In this document: piece after piece, positions 1 through 11,898 of the stretch
How the letters are laid out: each line of letters opens with the position of its first letter
Numbering within the stretch: the stretch's first letter is position 1
Assembly: GCA_031291725.1 (NCBI GenBank)
Contig: JARLIM010000018.1
Span: forward strand, 1 to 64,000
Source: Acetobacteraceae bacterium
Lineage (GTDB): Bacteria; Pseudomonadota; Alphaproteobacteria; Acetobacterales; Acetobacteraceae
Length of the DNA stretch: 64,000 nt
Reading direction: 5' to 3'
Made by a program: the position numbers and the translations under genes
Notes under the pieces: generated by a model
What the model saw: the letters and a program-made list of their open reading frames with translations, nothing else
What the model was told of the DNA's origin: nothing
Database searches by the model: none

Positions 1-909
1 CAAGGCCATGCCGACGATCTCGCCAGCGCTATCCTGCTTGCGGCGAGCGGACCGGTCCTGCTGGCGCCGGCGATGAACCCATTGATGTGGAATAATGCCG
101 CGACGCGCCGCAACGCCGCGCAGCTTCAGCGCGACGGCATTGGCTTTGTCGGCCCCAATACCGGCGAGATGGCCGAGGCCGGTGAAGCCGGCATCGGGCG
201 GATGGCCGAGCCGCTCGAAATCGCCGCCGCCGCCGAGCGTTTTCTCCGGCCGCCGCAGCCGCACCGGCTCGCGGGCAAGCGCGTGCTGATCACCGCGGGT
301 CCCACGCATGAGCCGATCGACCCCGTGCGCTACATCGCCAACCGCAGTTCCGGCAAGCAGGGCCATGCCATTGCCGCCGCCCTGGCAGGCCTTGGCGCGC
401 GCGTGACGCTGGTCAGCGGCCCGGTTTCGGTGCCGACACCTGTGGGCGTTACGCTCGTGCAGGTCGAGACCGCCCGCGAGATGCTGGCCGCCTGCACGCA
501 GGCGCTGCCTGCCGACATCGCCGTCTTCGCCGCGGCCGTTGCCGATTGGCGCACGGAGGAGGCTGGGTTGAAGATGAAAAAAGCCCTCGGCGCACCGCCG
601 CCTTCGCTGGCACTGACCACCAATCCCGACATTCTCGCCACCATCGCCCACGGCACGCCGCGCCCGCGCCTCGTCGTTGGCTTTGCTGCCGAGACGCATG
701 ACGTGATCGCCCATGCCCAAGACAAACGCGCCCGCAAGGGCTGTGACTGGATCGTGGCCAATGATGTCGGCCATGGCACCGGCATCATGGGCGGGGCGGA
801 AAACGAGGTGCATCTCGTCACCGCCGATGGCGTTGAGGACTGGCCGCGACTGGCCAAGGATGAAGTGGCGCGTCGTCTGGCCGTCCGTATTGCTGAGGTT
901 TTTCAATGA
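1..909 (+). CDS. coaBC: CoaBC phosphopantothenoylcysteine decarboxylase / phosphopantothenate-cysteine ligase (5' end missing)
   Basis: This is the 3' part of the bifunctional coenzyme A biosynthesis enzyme. It couples 4'-phosphopantothenate to cysteine (CoaB) and decarboxylates the product (CoaC). The frame is open from base 1. The first visible residues (DDLASAIL, then [10 protein letters not shown]) are the end of the CoaC flavoprotein domain with its PAMN motif, so the ATG at 73 is internal and not the start. The CoaB domain follows from about position 270, with [22 protein letters not shown] and the KMKK motif near 570. The stop overlaps the dut start by 4 bases (ATGA), which suggests translational coupling of the two cofactor and nucleotide housekeeping genes. 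The identification is secure. About the first quarter of the protein lies outside the window. Confidence 0.95.
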   Translation, partial: QGHADDLASAILLAASGPVLLAPAMNPLMWNNAATRRNAAQLQRDGIGFVGPNTGEMAEAGEAGIGRMAEPLEIAAAAERFLRPPQPHRLAGKRVLITAGPTHEPIDPVRYIANRSSGKQGHAIAAALAGLGARVTLVSGPVSVPTPVGVTLVQVETAREMLAACTQALPADIAVFAAAVADWRTEEAGLKMKKALGAPPPSLALTTNPDILATIAHGTPRPRLVVGFAAETHDVIAHAQDKRARKGCDWIVANDVGHGTGIMGGAENEVHLVTADGVEDWPRLAKDEVARRLAVRIAEVFQ

Positions 910-1361
910 GTGCGAGCCACCCCATCCGCGTCGTCCGCCTGCCGCATGCCGAGGGGCTGGCGCTGCCGAGCTACGCCACGTCGGGCGCCGCCGGGATGGA
1001 TCTGCTCGCCGCCGTCACCTCTGATCTGATCATCCCGCCCGGTGGTCGCGCCTTGGTGCCGACCGGATTGACGATTGCATTGCCACCCGGATTTGAGTTG
1101 CAGCTGCGTCCGCGCTCAGGCCTTGCGCTGAAAAACGGCATCACCTTGCCCAACAGCCCTGGCACGATTGATGAGGATTATCGTGGGGAGGTGGGCGTGA
1201 TCGTGCTCAACACCGACGCTGAGCCCTTCACCGTCACACGTGGGATGCGCATTGCCCAGGCCGTGCTGGCGCCGGTGGTGCGCGGATATTGGGAGGAAGT
1301 GGCCAGCCTGGACGACACGGATCGTGGCGCAGGCGGCTTCGGCTCCACCGGTCATCGTTGA
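906..1361 (+). CDS. dut: dUTP diphosphatase (dUTPase)
   Basis: This enzyme hydrolyses dUTP to dUMP and pyrophosphate, keeping uracil out of DNA and supplying the dTMP precursor. The 151-residue product is the usual length for the trimeric dUTPase family. The family motifs are visible in order: AAGMDLLAA (motif 1), RPRSGLA (motif 2), [13 protein letters not shown] (motif 3), RIAQ (motif 4) and the C-terminal glycine-rich [10 protein letters not shown] (motif 5) that closes over the nucleotide. It overlaps coaBC by 4 bases, an arrangement common in proteobacteria, where coaBC and dut are often neighbours. Nothing is odd about the sequence. Confidence 0.97.
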   Translation: MSASHPIRVVRLPHAEGLALPSYATSGAAGMDLLAAVTSDLIIPPGGRALVPTGLTIALPPGFELQLRPRSGLALKNGITLPNSPGTIDEDYRGEVGVIVLNTDAEPFTVTRGMRIAQAVLAPVVRGYWEEVASLDDTDRGAGGFGSTGHR

Positions 1362-1456
1362 TCCGAACGTTCTGTCACAAAAACTCAACTTACTGTGCGG
1401 GTGACAGGGCTAGACGATTGGGATAACAGCCACGGCATTCTGCCGGATGCATCCTG

Positions 1457-3184
1457 ATGTCGCGTTCCCTGCCATCTTCCCTGACATCCTCCCGTCGCCT
1501 GCCCAATGTGTGGGACGTGGTAGCCTCTGCCTGCGTACTCGCGGGGATCGTGGCCCTGGTTCACGTCACGCCAGAGACGTTCCAGCCGATTGATGCACCC
1601 GAGGCGGTTGCGGTCTCGCTCGACCCGGCCAATTTGCCGGAATACGCGCTGCGCACCACGTTGCGCATGTTCGCTGCCCTGTTCGCCTCGCTGGTGTTCA
1701 CCTTCACCGTCGCTCCTTTGGCCGCCAAAAGCCGCCGCGCCGGGCTGCTCATCGTGCCGATCCTGGACATTCTCCAATCAGTGCCGATTTTGGGCTTCCT
1801 GACCTTCACCACCGCGTTTTTCATGGGCTTGTTCCCTGGAAAAGTCGCCGGGTTGGAGTTGGCTGCGATCTTTGCCGTGTTCACCAGCCAAGCCTGGAAC
1901 ATGGCGTTCTCGATGTATCAATCCCTGACCACGCTGCCCGCCGATCTGGTCGAAGCCGCGCGCGCGTTCCGATTGACGCCGTGGCAACGGTTCTGGCGGC
2001 TGGAAGTGCCGTATTCGATGCCGGGGCTGGTATGGAATATGATGCTGTCGATGTCCGGTGGCTGGTTCTTCGTCGTGGCATCCGAAGCGATCACGCTGGG
2101 CGACAAAAGCTGGACGCTGCCGGGCATCGGCTCCTACGTCTCCGTCGCCCTCGATCAACGCTCGATGCCGAGCGTGTGGTGGGCGATTCTGGCGATGTTC
2201 ATCGTCATTCTCGCGTATGACCAATTGCTGTTTCGCCCGCTGGTGGCGTGGTCGGCGAAATTCCGCATGGAATTGACGGCCGGTGCCGTGGCTGAAGACC
2301 CATGGGTGCTGAAGCTGATGCGCCGCACGCGCGTGCTCAGCGTGATCATGGATGTGATCGGCGACGGCCTGGCCACCATCGCACGCCTGCGGCTGTCATT
2401 GCCGATGGCCAAGGGCGAACGCCATGCGCAGCCACCATCCAAACTCGCCGACCTGCTATTCTATGTCGCAGCAGCACTCGTCGCTGGCTGGGCGGTTTGG
2501 CTGATCGTCAACTACGTCGCCTCGAACGATGTCGGGTTGAGCGATGTGGGCGAGGTGGTGGTGCTGGGCATGTTCACAATGGTGCGGGTGATCGTGCTGA
2601 TCGCCCTGGCGGCGCTGGTGTGGGTGCCGGTGGGGGTGTGGATCGGGCTGCGACCGGAATGGGCGCGGCGCGTGCAGGTGGTGGCGCAATTCGCGGCGGC
2701 CTTCCCGGCCAATCTGTTCTTCCCGATTTTCGTCATCCTGATTGTGAAGTTCCACGGCAATTCCGATATCTGGCTGACGCCGCTGATGATCCTCGGCACG
2801 CAGTGGTATATCCTGTTCAACGTGATCGCCGGCGCGTCGGCGTTTCCGGGCGATTTGCAGGAGGCGGCGAAAAACCTTCAGGTGCGCGGCTGGCTGTGGT
2901 GGCGGCGGGTGATCTTGCCCGGCATTTTCCCCTATTTCGTCACCGGCGCGATCACCGCCTCCGGTGGCTCCTGGAACGCCTCGATTGTCGCCGAAGTGGC
3001 CAGTTGGGGTGATGACAAACTGCAGGCACACGGGCTCGGCGCCTATATCGCCCAGGCCACCACAGACGGGAATTTCGCCCGCGTGGTGCTGGGTGTGGCG
3101 GTGATGTCGGTCTTTGTGCTCGGTTTCAACCGCGTGCTGTGGCGCCCGCTTTATGCGTACGCCACCCGCCGCCTGACGCTCTGA
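1457..3184 (+). CDS. ABC transporter permease, NitT/TauT type, two fused permease domains
   Basis: This 575-residue inner-membrane protein carries two BPD_transp_1 permease domains in tandem, at roughly residues 70-280 and 360-570. Each has its own EAA loop for contacting the ATPase: one starts EAARAFRLTPWQRF, the other EAAKNLQVRGWLWW. Hydrophobic membrane segments are clear throughout. Most NitT/TauT importers use a permease homodimer, so this fusion supplies both halves in one chain. The ATPase gene follows 18 bases downstream. No substrate-binding protein gene is nearby, so the substrate (nitrate, sulfonate, bicarbonate or another small anion) cannot be told. The start at 1457 is the first in-frame ATG after the dut intergenic gap. 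Confidence 0.88.
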   Translation: MSRSLPSSLTSSRRLPNVWDVVASACVLAGIVALVHVTPETFQPIDAPEAVAVSLDPANLPEYALRTTLRMFAALFASLVFTFTVAPLAAKSRRAGLLIVPILDILQSVPILGFLTFTTAFFMGLFPGKVAGLELAAIFAVFTSQAWNMAFSMYQSLTTLPADLVEAARAFRLTPWQRFWRLEVPYSMPGLVWNMMLSMSGGWFFVVASEAITLGDKSWTLPGIGSYVSVALDQRSMPSVWWAILAMFIVILAYDQLLFRPLVAWSAKFRMELTAGAVAEDPWVLKLMRRTRVLSVIMDVIGDGLATIARLRLSLPMAKGERHAQPPSKLADLLFYVAAALVAGWAVWLIVNYVASNDVGLSDVGEVVVLGMFTMVRVIVLIALAALVWVPVGVWIGLRPEWARRVQVVAQFAAAFPANLFFPIFVILIVKFHGNSDIWLTPLMILGTQWYILFNVIAGASAFPGDLQEAAKNLQVRGWLWWRRVILPGIFPYFVTGAITASGGSWNASIVAEVASWGDDKLQAHGLGAYIAQATTDGNFARVVLGVAVMSVFVLGFNRVLWRPLYAYATRRLTL

Positions 3185-3202
3185 CCAGCGAGGATTTCGA
3201 CC

Positions 3203-4534
3203 ATGGACGGAACCTTTTCCCCGGCCCCGCTGATGCAGGTCACCGGCTGCCGCCAAGCCTATCATAAGGACAGCGCCGCCGATCTGGTGGTGCTGGACGA
3301 TGTGAATTTGACGCTCAAAGTCGGCGAGATGGTCGGCCTGCTCGGCCGGTCCGGCTCTGGCAAATCCACCTTGCTGCGCATCGTGGCAGGTCTGCTCAAG
3401 CCCACCGCCGGCGAGGTGAAATGGCGCGGCCAGCAGATCGACGGCCCGGCGGACGGTATCGCGATGGTGTTCCAGAGCTTCGCGTTGTTCCCCTGGCTGA
3501 CGGTGCGTGAGAACGTGGAACTCGGCCTGGAGGCTCTCGGCATCGCCAAGGATGAGCGCGAGAAGCGGGCCGAAGATGCGATCGATCTGATCGGTCTGGG
3601 CGGCTATGAAAGTGCGTATCCGAAAGAACTCTCCGGCGGCATGCGCCAACGTGTGGGCCTTGCCCGCGCGCTGGTGGTGCATCCCGATTTGTTGCTGATG
3701 GACGAGCCGTTCTCCGCACTCGACGTGCTGACTGCCGAGACGCTGCGCACCGATTTGATCGATCTGTGGTCGGAGCAGAAACTGCCGATCAAATCGATCA
3801 TGATGGTCACGCACAACATCGAGGAAGCGGTGCTGATGTGCGACCGCATTCTGGTGTTTTCGTCCAATCCGGGCCGCGTGGCGCATGAATTGGTGGTGCC
3901 GTTCCCGCATCCGCGCAATCGCCTGGACCCCGCCTTCCGCGAATTGGTGGACAATATCTACGCCGTGATGACCCGGCGCCCGCAAAAGCCCGCGACGAGC
4001 GTGCAGACCCCGGCCGCGGAAGCAGGCGTTGCCACGCCGCTGGTCTCGGTCTCCACCAATTTGCTCGCCGGTCTGATCGAAGCGCTCGCCGTCCCGCCTT
4101 ATGACGGTCGCGCCGACCTTCCCGCCTTGGCGGCTGGCTTGCAGTTGGAAGCGGATGAGCTGCTGCCGATGGGCGAGGCGCTGCAACAACTGCGTCTGGC
4201 CGATCTGGCCGATGGCGACTTGGCATTAACTGATTCGGGCAAGAAATTCGCCCTCGCCGACACCGATGGCCGCAAGACAATCTTCGCCGCCGCCTTGCGC
4301 AATCACGTTCCCCTGGTTGCCGCCATTCGCCGCACGCTGGACGAACGCTGGAACCATCGCGCCTCATCCGTGCGCTTCCTGGACGAGTTGGAGGACCACA
4401 TGTCACCCGACTATGCCGAAGAGACTCTGCGCACGGCGATCATGTGGGGCCGCTACGCCGAGCTCTACGCCTATGACGAAGAGGCGGCTCAATTCAGCCT
4501 GGAAGACATTGAAGACGCCAAACCGGCTGAATAA
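3203..4534 (+). CDS. ABC transporter ATP-binding protein with C-terminal AAA-associated domain
   Basis: This 443-residue ATPase energises the preceding permease. The N-terminal 260 residues form a canonical ABC domain: Walker A GRSGSGKST, signature LSGGMRQRVGLARAL, Walker B LLLMDEPFSALD and the H-loop in MMVTHNIEEAV. Domain style matches the NitT/TauT ATPases (SsuB, TauB, NrtD). Roughly residues 285-443 form an extra C-terminal region like the AAA-associated domain found on a subset of these ATPases. Its role is unknown and may be regulatory. An AGGAT ribosome-binding site sits at about 3190 before the ATG. Substrate remains unassigned. Confidence 0.88.
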   Translation: MDGTFSPAPLMQVTGCRQAYHKDSAADLVVLDDVNLTLKVGEMVGLLGRSGSGKSTLLRIVAGLLKPTAGEVKWRGQQIDGPADGIAMVFQSFALFPWLTVRENVELGLEALGIAKDEREKRAEDAIDLIGLGGYESAYPKELSGGMRQRVGLARALVVHPDLLLMDEPFSALDVLTAETLRTDLIDLWSEQKLPIKSIMMVTHNIEEAVLMCDRILVFSSNPGRVAHELVVPFPHPRNRLDPAFRELVDNIYAVMTRRPQKPATSVQTPAAEAGVATPLVSVSTNLLAGLIEALAVPPYDGRADLPALAAGLQLEADELLPMGEALQQLRLADLADGDLALTDSGKKFALADTDGRKTIFAAALRNHVPLVAAIRRTLDERWNHRASSVRFLDELEDHMSPDYAEETLRTAIMWGRYAELYAYDEEAAQFSLEDIEDAKPAE

Positions 4535-4646
4535 TCGGTCACACAGCAACGAATTCGCGGTTTTTTGGGGCACGTGCTAGCGTTGCGTGAAGATTTTGCT
4601 ATCTTCAGAGTCCCGATTCGTTGGCCGTGGCCCAAAGGAAACAGAG

Positions 4647-5771
4647 ATGAAGTTCAAGGCCGACCGCGCAGTGCTCCTCAAGGCGCTGGCTCATGTTCAG
4701 AGCGTGGTCGAGAAGCGCAACACCATCCCGATTCTCGCGAACGTGATGATCGCGGTGCGCGACGTGAAACTCACCTTGACTGCGACCGATATGGAAATCG
4801 CGGTGGTCGAGGATGTGACCGCCACTTCGATCCGCAATGGCGCCTGCACAGCCCCCGCCGCGACGCTCTATGAGATCGTCCGCCGCCTGCCGGAAGGTGC
4901 CGAGGTTGAGTTCGACCATCCGGGCGGAGAAGCGCCGCTGGCCGTGCGCGCCGGTCGTTATGCCACCAGCCTTGTCGTGCTGCCGATCGAGGATTTCCCC
5001 TCGATGACGGCGGGTACGTTGCCGCATAAATTCCCGGTCGATGCGCAGGATCTGCGTGGCCTGATCGACCGCACCCGTTTCGCGATCTCCACCGAAGAGA
5101 CGCGCTATTACCTCAACGGCATCTATTTGCACGCTGCCGAGTCCGATGGCGTGCGCGTTCTGCGTGCGGTGGCCACTGACGGGCATCGTCTGGCGCGCGT
5201 GCAGGTTGATCTGCCCGAGGGTGCCGTTGGCATGCCCGGCGTGATCATCCCACGCAAGACGGTCGCCGAGCTGCGCAAGCTGCTCGATGAGGCCACTGGC
5301 GGCGTGGAAGTGGCGCTCAGCGACACCCGCATTCAGTTCACCGTCGGCAGCATCACGCTGACAAGCAAGCTCATCGACGGCACCTTCCCGGAATATGATC
5401 GCGTCATCCCGCGTGACAACGACAAGGTGTTGCGCGTCGGCTGCAAGGATTTCGAAGCCGCCGTCGCCCGCGTGTCGGCGATTTCGTCCGAACGGTCGCG
5501 CCCGGTGAAGCTCAGCTTGGCCAAGGATCTGCTGGTGATCTCCGCCTCCTCTCCCGAGCAGGGCACGGCAAGCGAGGAACTGGATGGCGAGCGCGTCACC
5601 TACACCGCCGGTCCGCTGGAGATCGGCTTCCAGGCGCGTTACCTGAACGACATCACCGCGCAGATCCCGACCTCGCTGGAATTCCGCTTCTCCGACGGCT
5701 CCGCGCCGACGGTGGTGCAGGATTCCGCCGATAGCAGCGCGCTGTATGTTCTGATGCCGATGCGGGTGTGA
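4647..5771 (+). CDS. dnaN: DNA polymerase III subunit beta (sliding clamp)
   Basis: The beta clamp is a ring-shaped homodimer that tethers DNA polymerase III to DNA. The start is placed at 4647 because MKFKADRAVLLKAL matches the family N-terminus and an AAAGGAAA ribosome-binding site lies just upstream. The longer frame from 4587 adds 20 residues that do not look like DnaN. The product of 374 residues is the usual length, with three clamp domains. Family landmarks include NTIPILANV near the start, TDGHRLA mid-protein and the terminal MPMRV that forms part of the peptide-binding pocket. It begins a dnaN-recF-gyrB group. dnaA is not in the window. Confidence 0.97.
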   Translation: MKFKADRAVLLKALAHVQSVVEKRNTIPILANVMIAVRDVKLTLTATDMEIAVVEDVTATSIRNGACTAPAATLYEIVRRLPEGAEVEFDHPGGEAPLAVRAGRYATSLVVLPIEDFPSMTAGTLPHKFPVDAQDLRGLIDRTRFAISTEETRYYLNGIYLHAAESDGVRVLRAVATDGHRLARVQVDLPEGAVGMPGVIIPRKTVAELRKLLDEATGGVEVALSDTRIQFTVGSITLTSKLIDGTFPEYDRVIPRDNDKVLRVGCKDFEAAVARVSAISSERSRPVKLSLAKDLLVISASSPEQGTASEELDGERVTYTAGPLEIGFQARYLNDITAQIPTSLEFRFSDGSAPTVVQDSADSSALYVLMPMRV

Positions 5772-5777
5772 CCAATT

Positions 5778-5826
5778 GTCGTAGGGTGGGATGGTGGGAT
5801 GACATTGCGCCATCCCACCCTACGAC
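5778..5826. repeat. Perfect 17-bp-stem palindromic element between dnaN and recF
   Basis: Bases 5778-5794 and 5810-5826 are perfect reverse complements, separated by a 15-base loop. The arms contain the GTAGGGTGGG core seen in REP-like palindromes of many proteobacteria (recalled, not searched). The element fills almost the whole dnaN-recF gap and its right arm ends at the base before the recF ATG. In mRNA the hairpin would lie against the recF start, and no separate Shine-Dalgarno sequence is visible. Confidence 0.85.
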
Positions 5827-6942
5827 ATGACCATCCTCACCCGCCTCACCCTCGGCCGCTTCCGCAATTACGAAAGCCTGTCCTGGTCACCGGGCGGGCG
5901 GATTGTGGTGATTTCCGGCCCGAACGGCTCGGGCAAAACCAATCTTCTCGAAGCCATCTCCCTGCTCGCCCCCGGTCGCGGTTTGCGCGGGGCGAAAATA
6001 GCGGAGCTGGCGCAAGGCGGCTCCGGCGCATGGGCGGTGCATGGGCGGTTGGAGACAAGCGACGGCCCGAGCGAGATCGGCACCGGCACCACGGATGAAG
6101 CCCCGGAACGTCGCATCTTCAGGCTTGACGGCACGCCACCGCGCAATCAGGCCGAGATCGCCGCCCGCATCGCCACCGTCTGGCTCACGCCGCAAATGGA
6201 TCGGCTGTTTCAGGAAAGTGCCTCGGGACGCAGGCGGTTTCTGGATCGGCTGGTCTACGCCATCGAACCCGGCCATGCGCGCGAAGTGTCGTCCTATGAA
6301 ACGGCGATGGCCAATCGCAACCGGCTGCTCGCCGAAGGGCGGCGCGATCCGGCATGGCTGGCCGGGCTGGAAGATGCGATGGCGCGGCATGGCGTGGCGG
6401 CCACCGTCGCGCGCCGCCATCTGATCGGCGCGCTGAATGCGGCCCTGGCCGGTGGCATTGCAGGTGCGTTCCCTGCCGCCCGGCTCGATTTGCTCTCCCC
6501 CATTGCCGACCACCTGTCCGATGCACCGGCCCTTGCGGTGGAGGATTGGCTGCGCGCTGAACTCCAAGCCACCCGTGTGCGGGATGCCGCTGCCGGATCG
6601 GCTCAACTCGGCGCGCATCGTGACGATCTCGCTTTGTTCGACGTCGCCAGCGGCCGTCCGGCCTCGGTGTGCAGCACTGGCGAGCAGAAATCGCTGTTGA
6701 TCGGCACCATCCTCGGCCATGCCAGCCTGATCGCCACGGGTCGCGGTATCCCGCCGCTGCTGCTGCTGGATGAACCCGCCACGCATCTGGACACCGCCCG
6801 CCGTGTCGCCCTGTTCGATGCGCTGCGAACCCTCCCCGCCCAGGTGTTTCTCACCGGCACCGACGCCGAGATTTTCGCCCCTCTCAAGGGGGGGGCCATG
6901 TTCTGGCGGACGGGCGAGAATGCGCTGCACGCGGCCAGTTAA
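5827..6942 (+). CDS. recF: DNA replication and repair protein RecF
   Basis: RecF is an SMC-like ATPase that with RecO and RecR loads RecA at single-strand gaps. The 371-residue product has the N-terminal MTILTRLTLGRFRNY typical of RecF, Walker A GPNGSGKTNLLEAI, the ABC-type signature STGEQKSLL and Walker B LLLLDEPATHLD. Position between dnaN and gyrB is the classical one. The start ATG at 5827 directly abuts a strong hairpin (5778-5826), so translation initiation here is probably weak or structure-controlled. That would fit a protein needed in few copies, but it is an inference. Confidence 0.96.
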   Translation: MTILTRLTLGRFRNYESLSWSPGGRIVVISGPNGSGKTNLLEAISLLAPGRGLRGAKIAELAQGGSGAWAVHGRLETSDGPSEIGTGTTDEAPERRIFRLDGTPPRNQAEIAARIATVWLTPQMDRLFQESASGRRRFLDRLVYAIEPGHAREVSSYETAMANRNRLLAEGRRDPAWLAGLEDAMARHGVAATVARRHLIGALNAALAGGIAGAFPAARLDLLSPIADHLSDAPALAVEDWLRAELQATRVRDAAAGSAQLGAHRDDLALFDVASGRPASVCSTGEQKSLLIGTILGHASLIATGRGIPPLLLLDEPATHLDTARRVALFDALRTLPAQVFLTGTDAEIFAPLKGGAMFWRTGENALHAAS

Positions 6943-6994
6943 TTGCCCAGAATCGCCCGCGTTCTGTGGCTTCGGCGCGCATGAGCGACTATAA

Positions 6995-9484
<2,490 letters not shown>

Positions 9485-9531
9485 GATGTGCCCTCACCCC
9501 GTCATTTCGATGTCATGAATCTGGCACAATC

Positions 9532-9547
9532 AGTGCTTATATCTGTC
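9532..9547 (+). promoter_or_regulatory. Candidate sigma-54 promoter upstream of the RcnB-like gene
   Basis: TGGCAC, 5 bases, then GTGCT fits the sigma-54 consensus TGGCAC-N5-TTGCW except for one base. The GG (9533) and GC (9545) dinucleotides have the required 12-base offset. It lies about 60 bases before the start of the 9609 gene. No enhancer-binding protein or upstream activator site is recognised here, so this is only a pattern match. Confidence 0.3.
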
Positions 9548-9608
9548 GTGTCGGATGGAAGCGGGCAAAATCGTTCACCAACAGACCGACAATAGACTGG
9601 GAACTCCG

Positions 9609-9983
9609 ATGAAGCGCATCGTTCACACGGCACTCGCCGCTTCCTTCCTCCTCTCCTCTTTCGCCACCGCGATGGCGCAGCCCTATCAGCAGGACCAGCG
9701 CCACGATGAGCCTCGGCACGAGGAGCAACGCCGTCCGGAACAGCGCGCCCCGGAACAGCGCGCGCCTGAACGCCATTATCAGGAAGTGCAACGCCATGGC
9801 GGCTATCGCCAGGGTGAGGCGATGCACCGCGAAGATTGGGATCGCGGTCGTCGTCTGGATTACCGCGAATACGGCCTGCGCGAGCCACCTTACGGCTATG
9901 AATGGCGCGATGTTGGTGGCGTGTTCATCCTCGGCGCCATCGCCACCGGAATCATCGCCACCATCATGATGGCGCCGCAATAA
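9609..9983 (+). CDS. RcnB-like small periplasmic protein
   Basis: This is a 124-residue secreted protein. The start at 9609 gives a clean signal peptide (MKRIVHTALAAS... ending ATAMA|Q), whereas the longer frame from 9555 would bury it. The middle is rich in Gln, Glu, Arg and His (two QRAPE repeats). The C-terminal part, LDYREYGLREPPYGYEW followed by a hydrophobic glycine-containing tail, matches the RcnB family, whose E. coli member is a periplasmic protein tuning nickel and cobalt efflux. No rcnA-type exporter is adjacent, so a metal role is only suggested by family. It stands alone, convergent with the radical SAM gene. Confidence 0.75.
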   Translation: MKRIVHTALAASFLLSSFATAMAQPYQQDQRHDEPRHEEQRRPEQRAPEQRAPERHYQEVQRHGGYRQGEAMHREDWDRGRRLDYREYGLREPPYGYEWRDVGGVFILGAIATGIIATIMMAPQ

Positions 9984-9992
9984 CTTGGGCAA

Positions 9993-11228
9993 TTAGAACA
10001 ACGACATCTGCGTCTCGGCCAATGCTGCTTCAGCGGCCGGGGCGCGGAAATCGGTGCAAGTCAGATCCTGCCGTTCGGACAACCCCAACGCCCGTGCCGC
10101 ACGGGTGAATCTGCGTGCCAGCAAATCGGCATAGACGCCGGTGCCGGTGAACCGCTTGCCAAAGCGCGAATCACTCAGGCCGCCCCCACGGGTTTCGCGG
10201 ATCAATTCCAACACATGACGCGCCCGGTCGGGAAAATGTTGATGTAGCCAATCCTCGAAAATCTGACGCAATTCATGCGGCAGACGCAGCAGGATATAGC
10301 CCGCATTCGTTGCCCCCGCCTTGGCGCAGGCCTCCAAAATCCGCTCCATTTCGGCATCGTTCAGTCCGGGAATCATCGGAGCCGCCAACACGCCGGTGGG
10401 AATACCTGCCGCCGTCAACTGCTCGATGGCTTGCAAACGCCGAAATGGCGTTGCCGCACGCGGCTCCATCCGACGGGCAAGCGTCGCATCCAGCGTGGTG
10501 ACAGAGATGTAGACGCGCACCAGATTGCGCCCAGCAAGTTCCTGCAAAATGTCGATATCGCGCAGCACGCCGGCCGATTTGGTGACGATGCTGACCGGGT
10601 GACTGAAGCGCTCCATCACCTCCAACACCTCGCGCGTCAGCTTCATTGTGCGTTCAATGGGTTGGTACGGATCGGTGTTCGAGCCTAATGCCAAAGTGCG
10701 CGCCACATAGCCGGGCTTGCGCAATTCCTTCTCCAGCAATGCGGCCACATCGGGCTTGTAAAGCAACTTGGATTCGAAATCCAAGCCCGGCGAGTAACCG
10801 AGATAGGCGTGGCTTGGCCGGGCATAGCAATACACGCAGCCATGCTCACAGCCACGATACGGATTGACCGCGCGATCGAAGCCCACATCCGGGCTTTGGT
10901 TCCACGCAATGGCCGTGCGGCTGGAATCGCGAATGGTGGTGGTGCGCAGCGGCGGGAGACCGGCCAGATCGGCGGTCAACGTGTCCCAGCCATCGTCGAA
11001 CACACTCGGAGTCTGCGCATCGAAACGCGGCGGCGGGTTGAACGTGGCGCCACGGCCACGGGCGGTGACGGCCAAACGCGGATCGCGCGGCGGGGCCGTG
11101 AAGGGCGGCGCGCGGCGGCCGCGATGGTCCGGGATTTCGGATCGTTCGAAAGCCTGAACCTCATCAAAATCGATTTCACGCGCCAGATCGAAATCGTGAT
11201 ACGGGCGGATGGCTTCCTGCGCACGCAT
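9993..11228 (-). CDS. PA0069-type radical SAM protein
   Basis: This 411-residue protein belongs to the radical SAM superfamily. The [4Fe-4S] cluster motif is C-x3-C-x2-C in CEHGCVYCYARP, followed by the HAYLGYSPGLDFESK segment typical of the PA0069/SplB-like family. The reaction is unknown. Relationship to spore photoproduct lyase has led to suggestions of a nucleic-acid role, which is not proven. The start is set at 11228 because AAGGAG lies 9 bases upstream. The frame from 11291 would add 21 residues with no ribosome-binding site. It is the last gene of a minus-strand block after moaB. Confidence 0.88.
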   Translation of the reverse strand: MRAQEAIRPYHDFDLAREIDFDEVQAFERSEIPDHRGRRAPPFTAPPRDPRLAVTARGRGATFNPPPRFDAQTPSVFDDGWDTLTADLAGLPPLRTTTIRDSSRTAIAWNQSPDVGFDRAVNPYRGCEHGCVYCYARPSHAYLGYSPGLDFESKLLYKPDVAALLEKELRKPGYVARTLALGSNTDPYQPIERTMKLTREVLEVMERFSHPVSIVTKSAGVLRDIDILQELAGRNLVRVYISVTTLDATLARRMEPRAATPFRRLQAIEQLTAAGIPTGVLAAPMIPGLNDAEMERILEACAKAGATNAGYILLRLPHELRQIFEDWLHQHFPDRARHVLELIRETRGGGLSDSRFGKRFTGTGVYADLLARRFTRAARALGLSERQDLTCTDFRAPAAEAALAETQMSLF

Positions 11229-11328
11229 GACGTTGATCTCCTTTTGTTCCCATGACACGATGCCGACAGGAACGGAGAACGTCAAGAACAAATTAAGAAC
11301 ATTAACTCTTCATGCCCGTTGAAGCGGG

Positions 11329-11874
<546 letters not shown>

Positions 11875-11898
11875 GGGCCTCTCCAATGCAGAGCCGCC

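Noticed and set aside
2456..4189. 577-residue frame antisense to the ABC transporter genes
   Set aside because: His/Gln/Arg-rich composition typical of an antisense shadow, with well-supported genes on the other strand.
4535..4646. Replication origin next to dnaN
   Set aside because: No DnaA boxes or AT-rich repeat array seen in this gap, and dnaA is absent.
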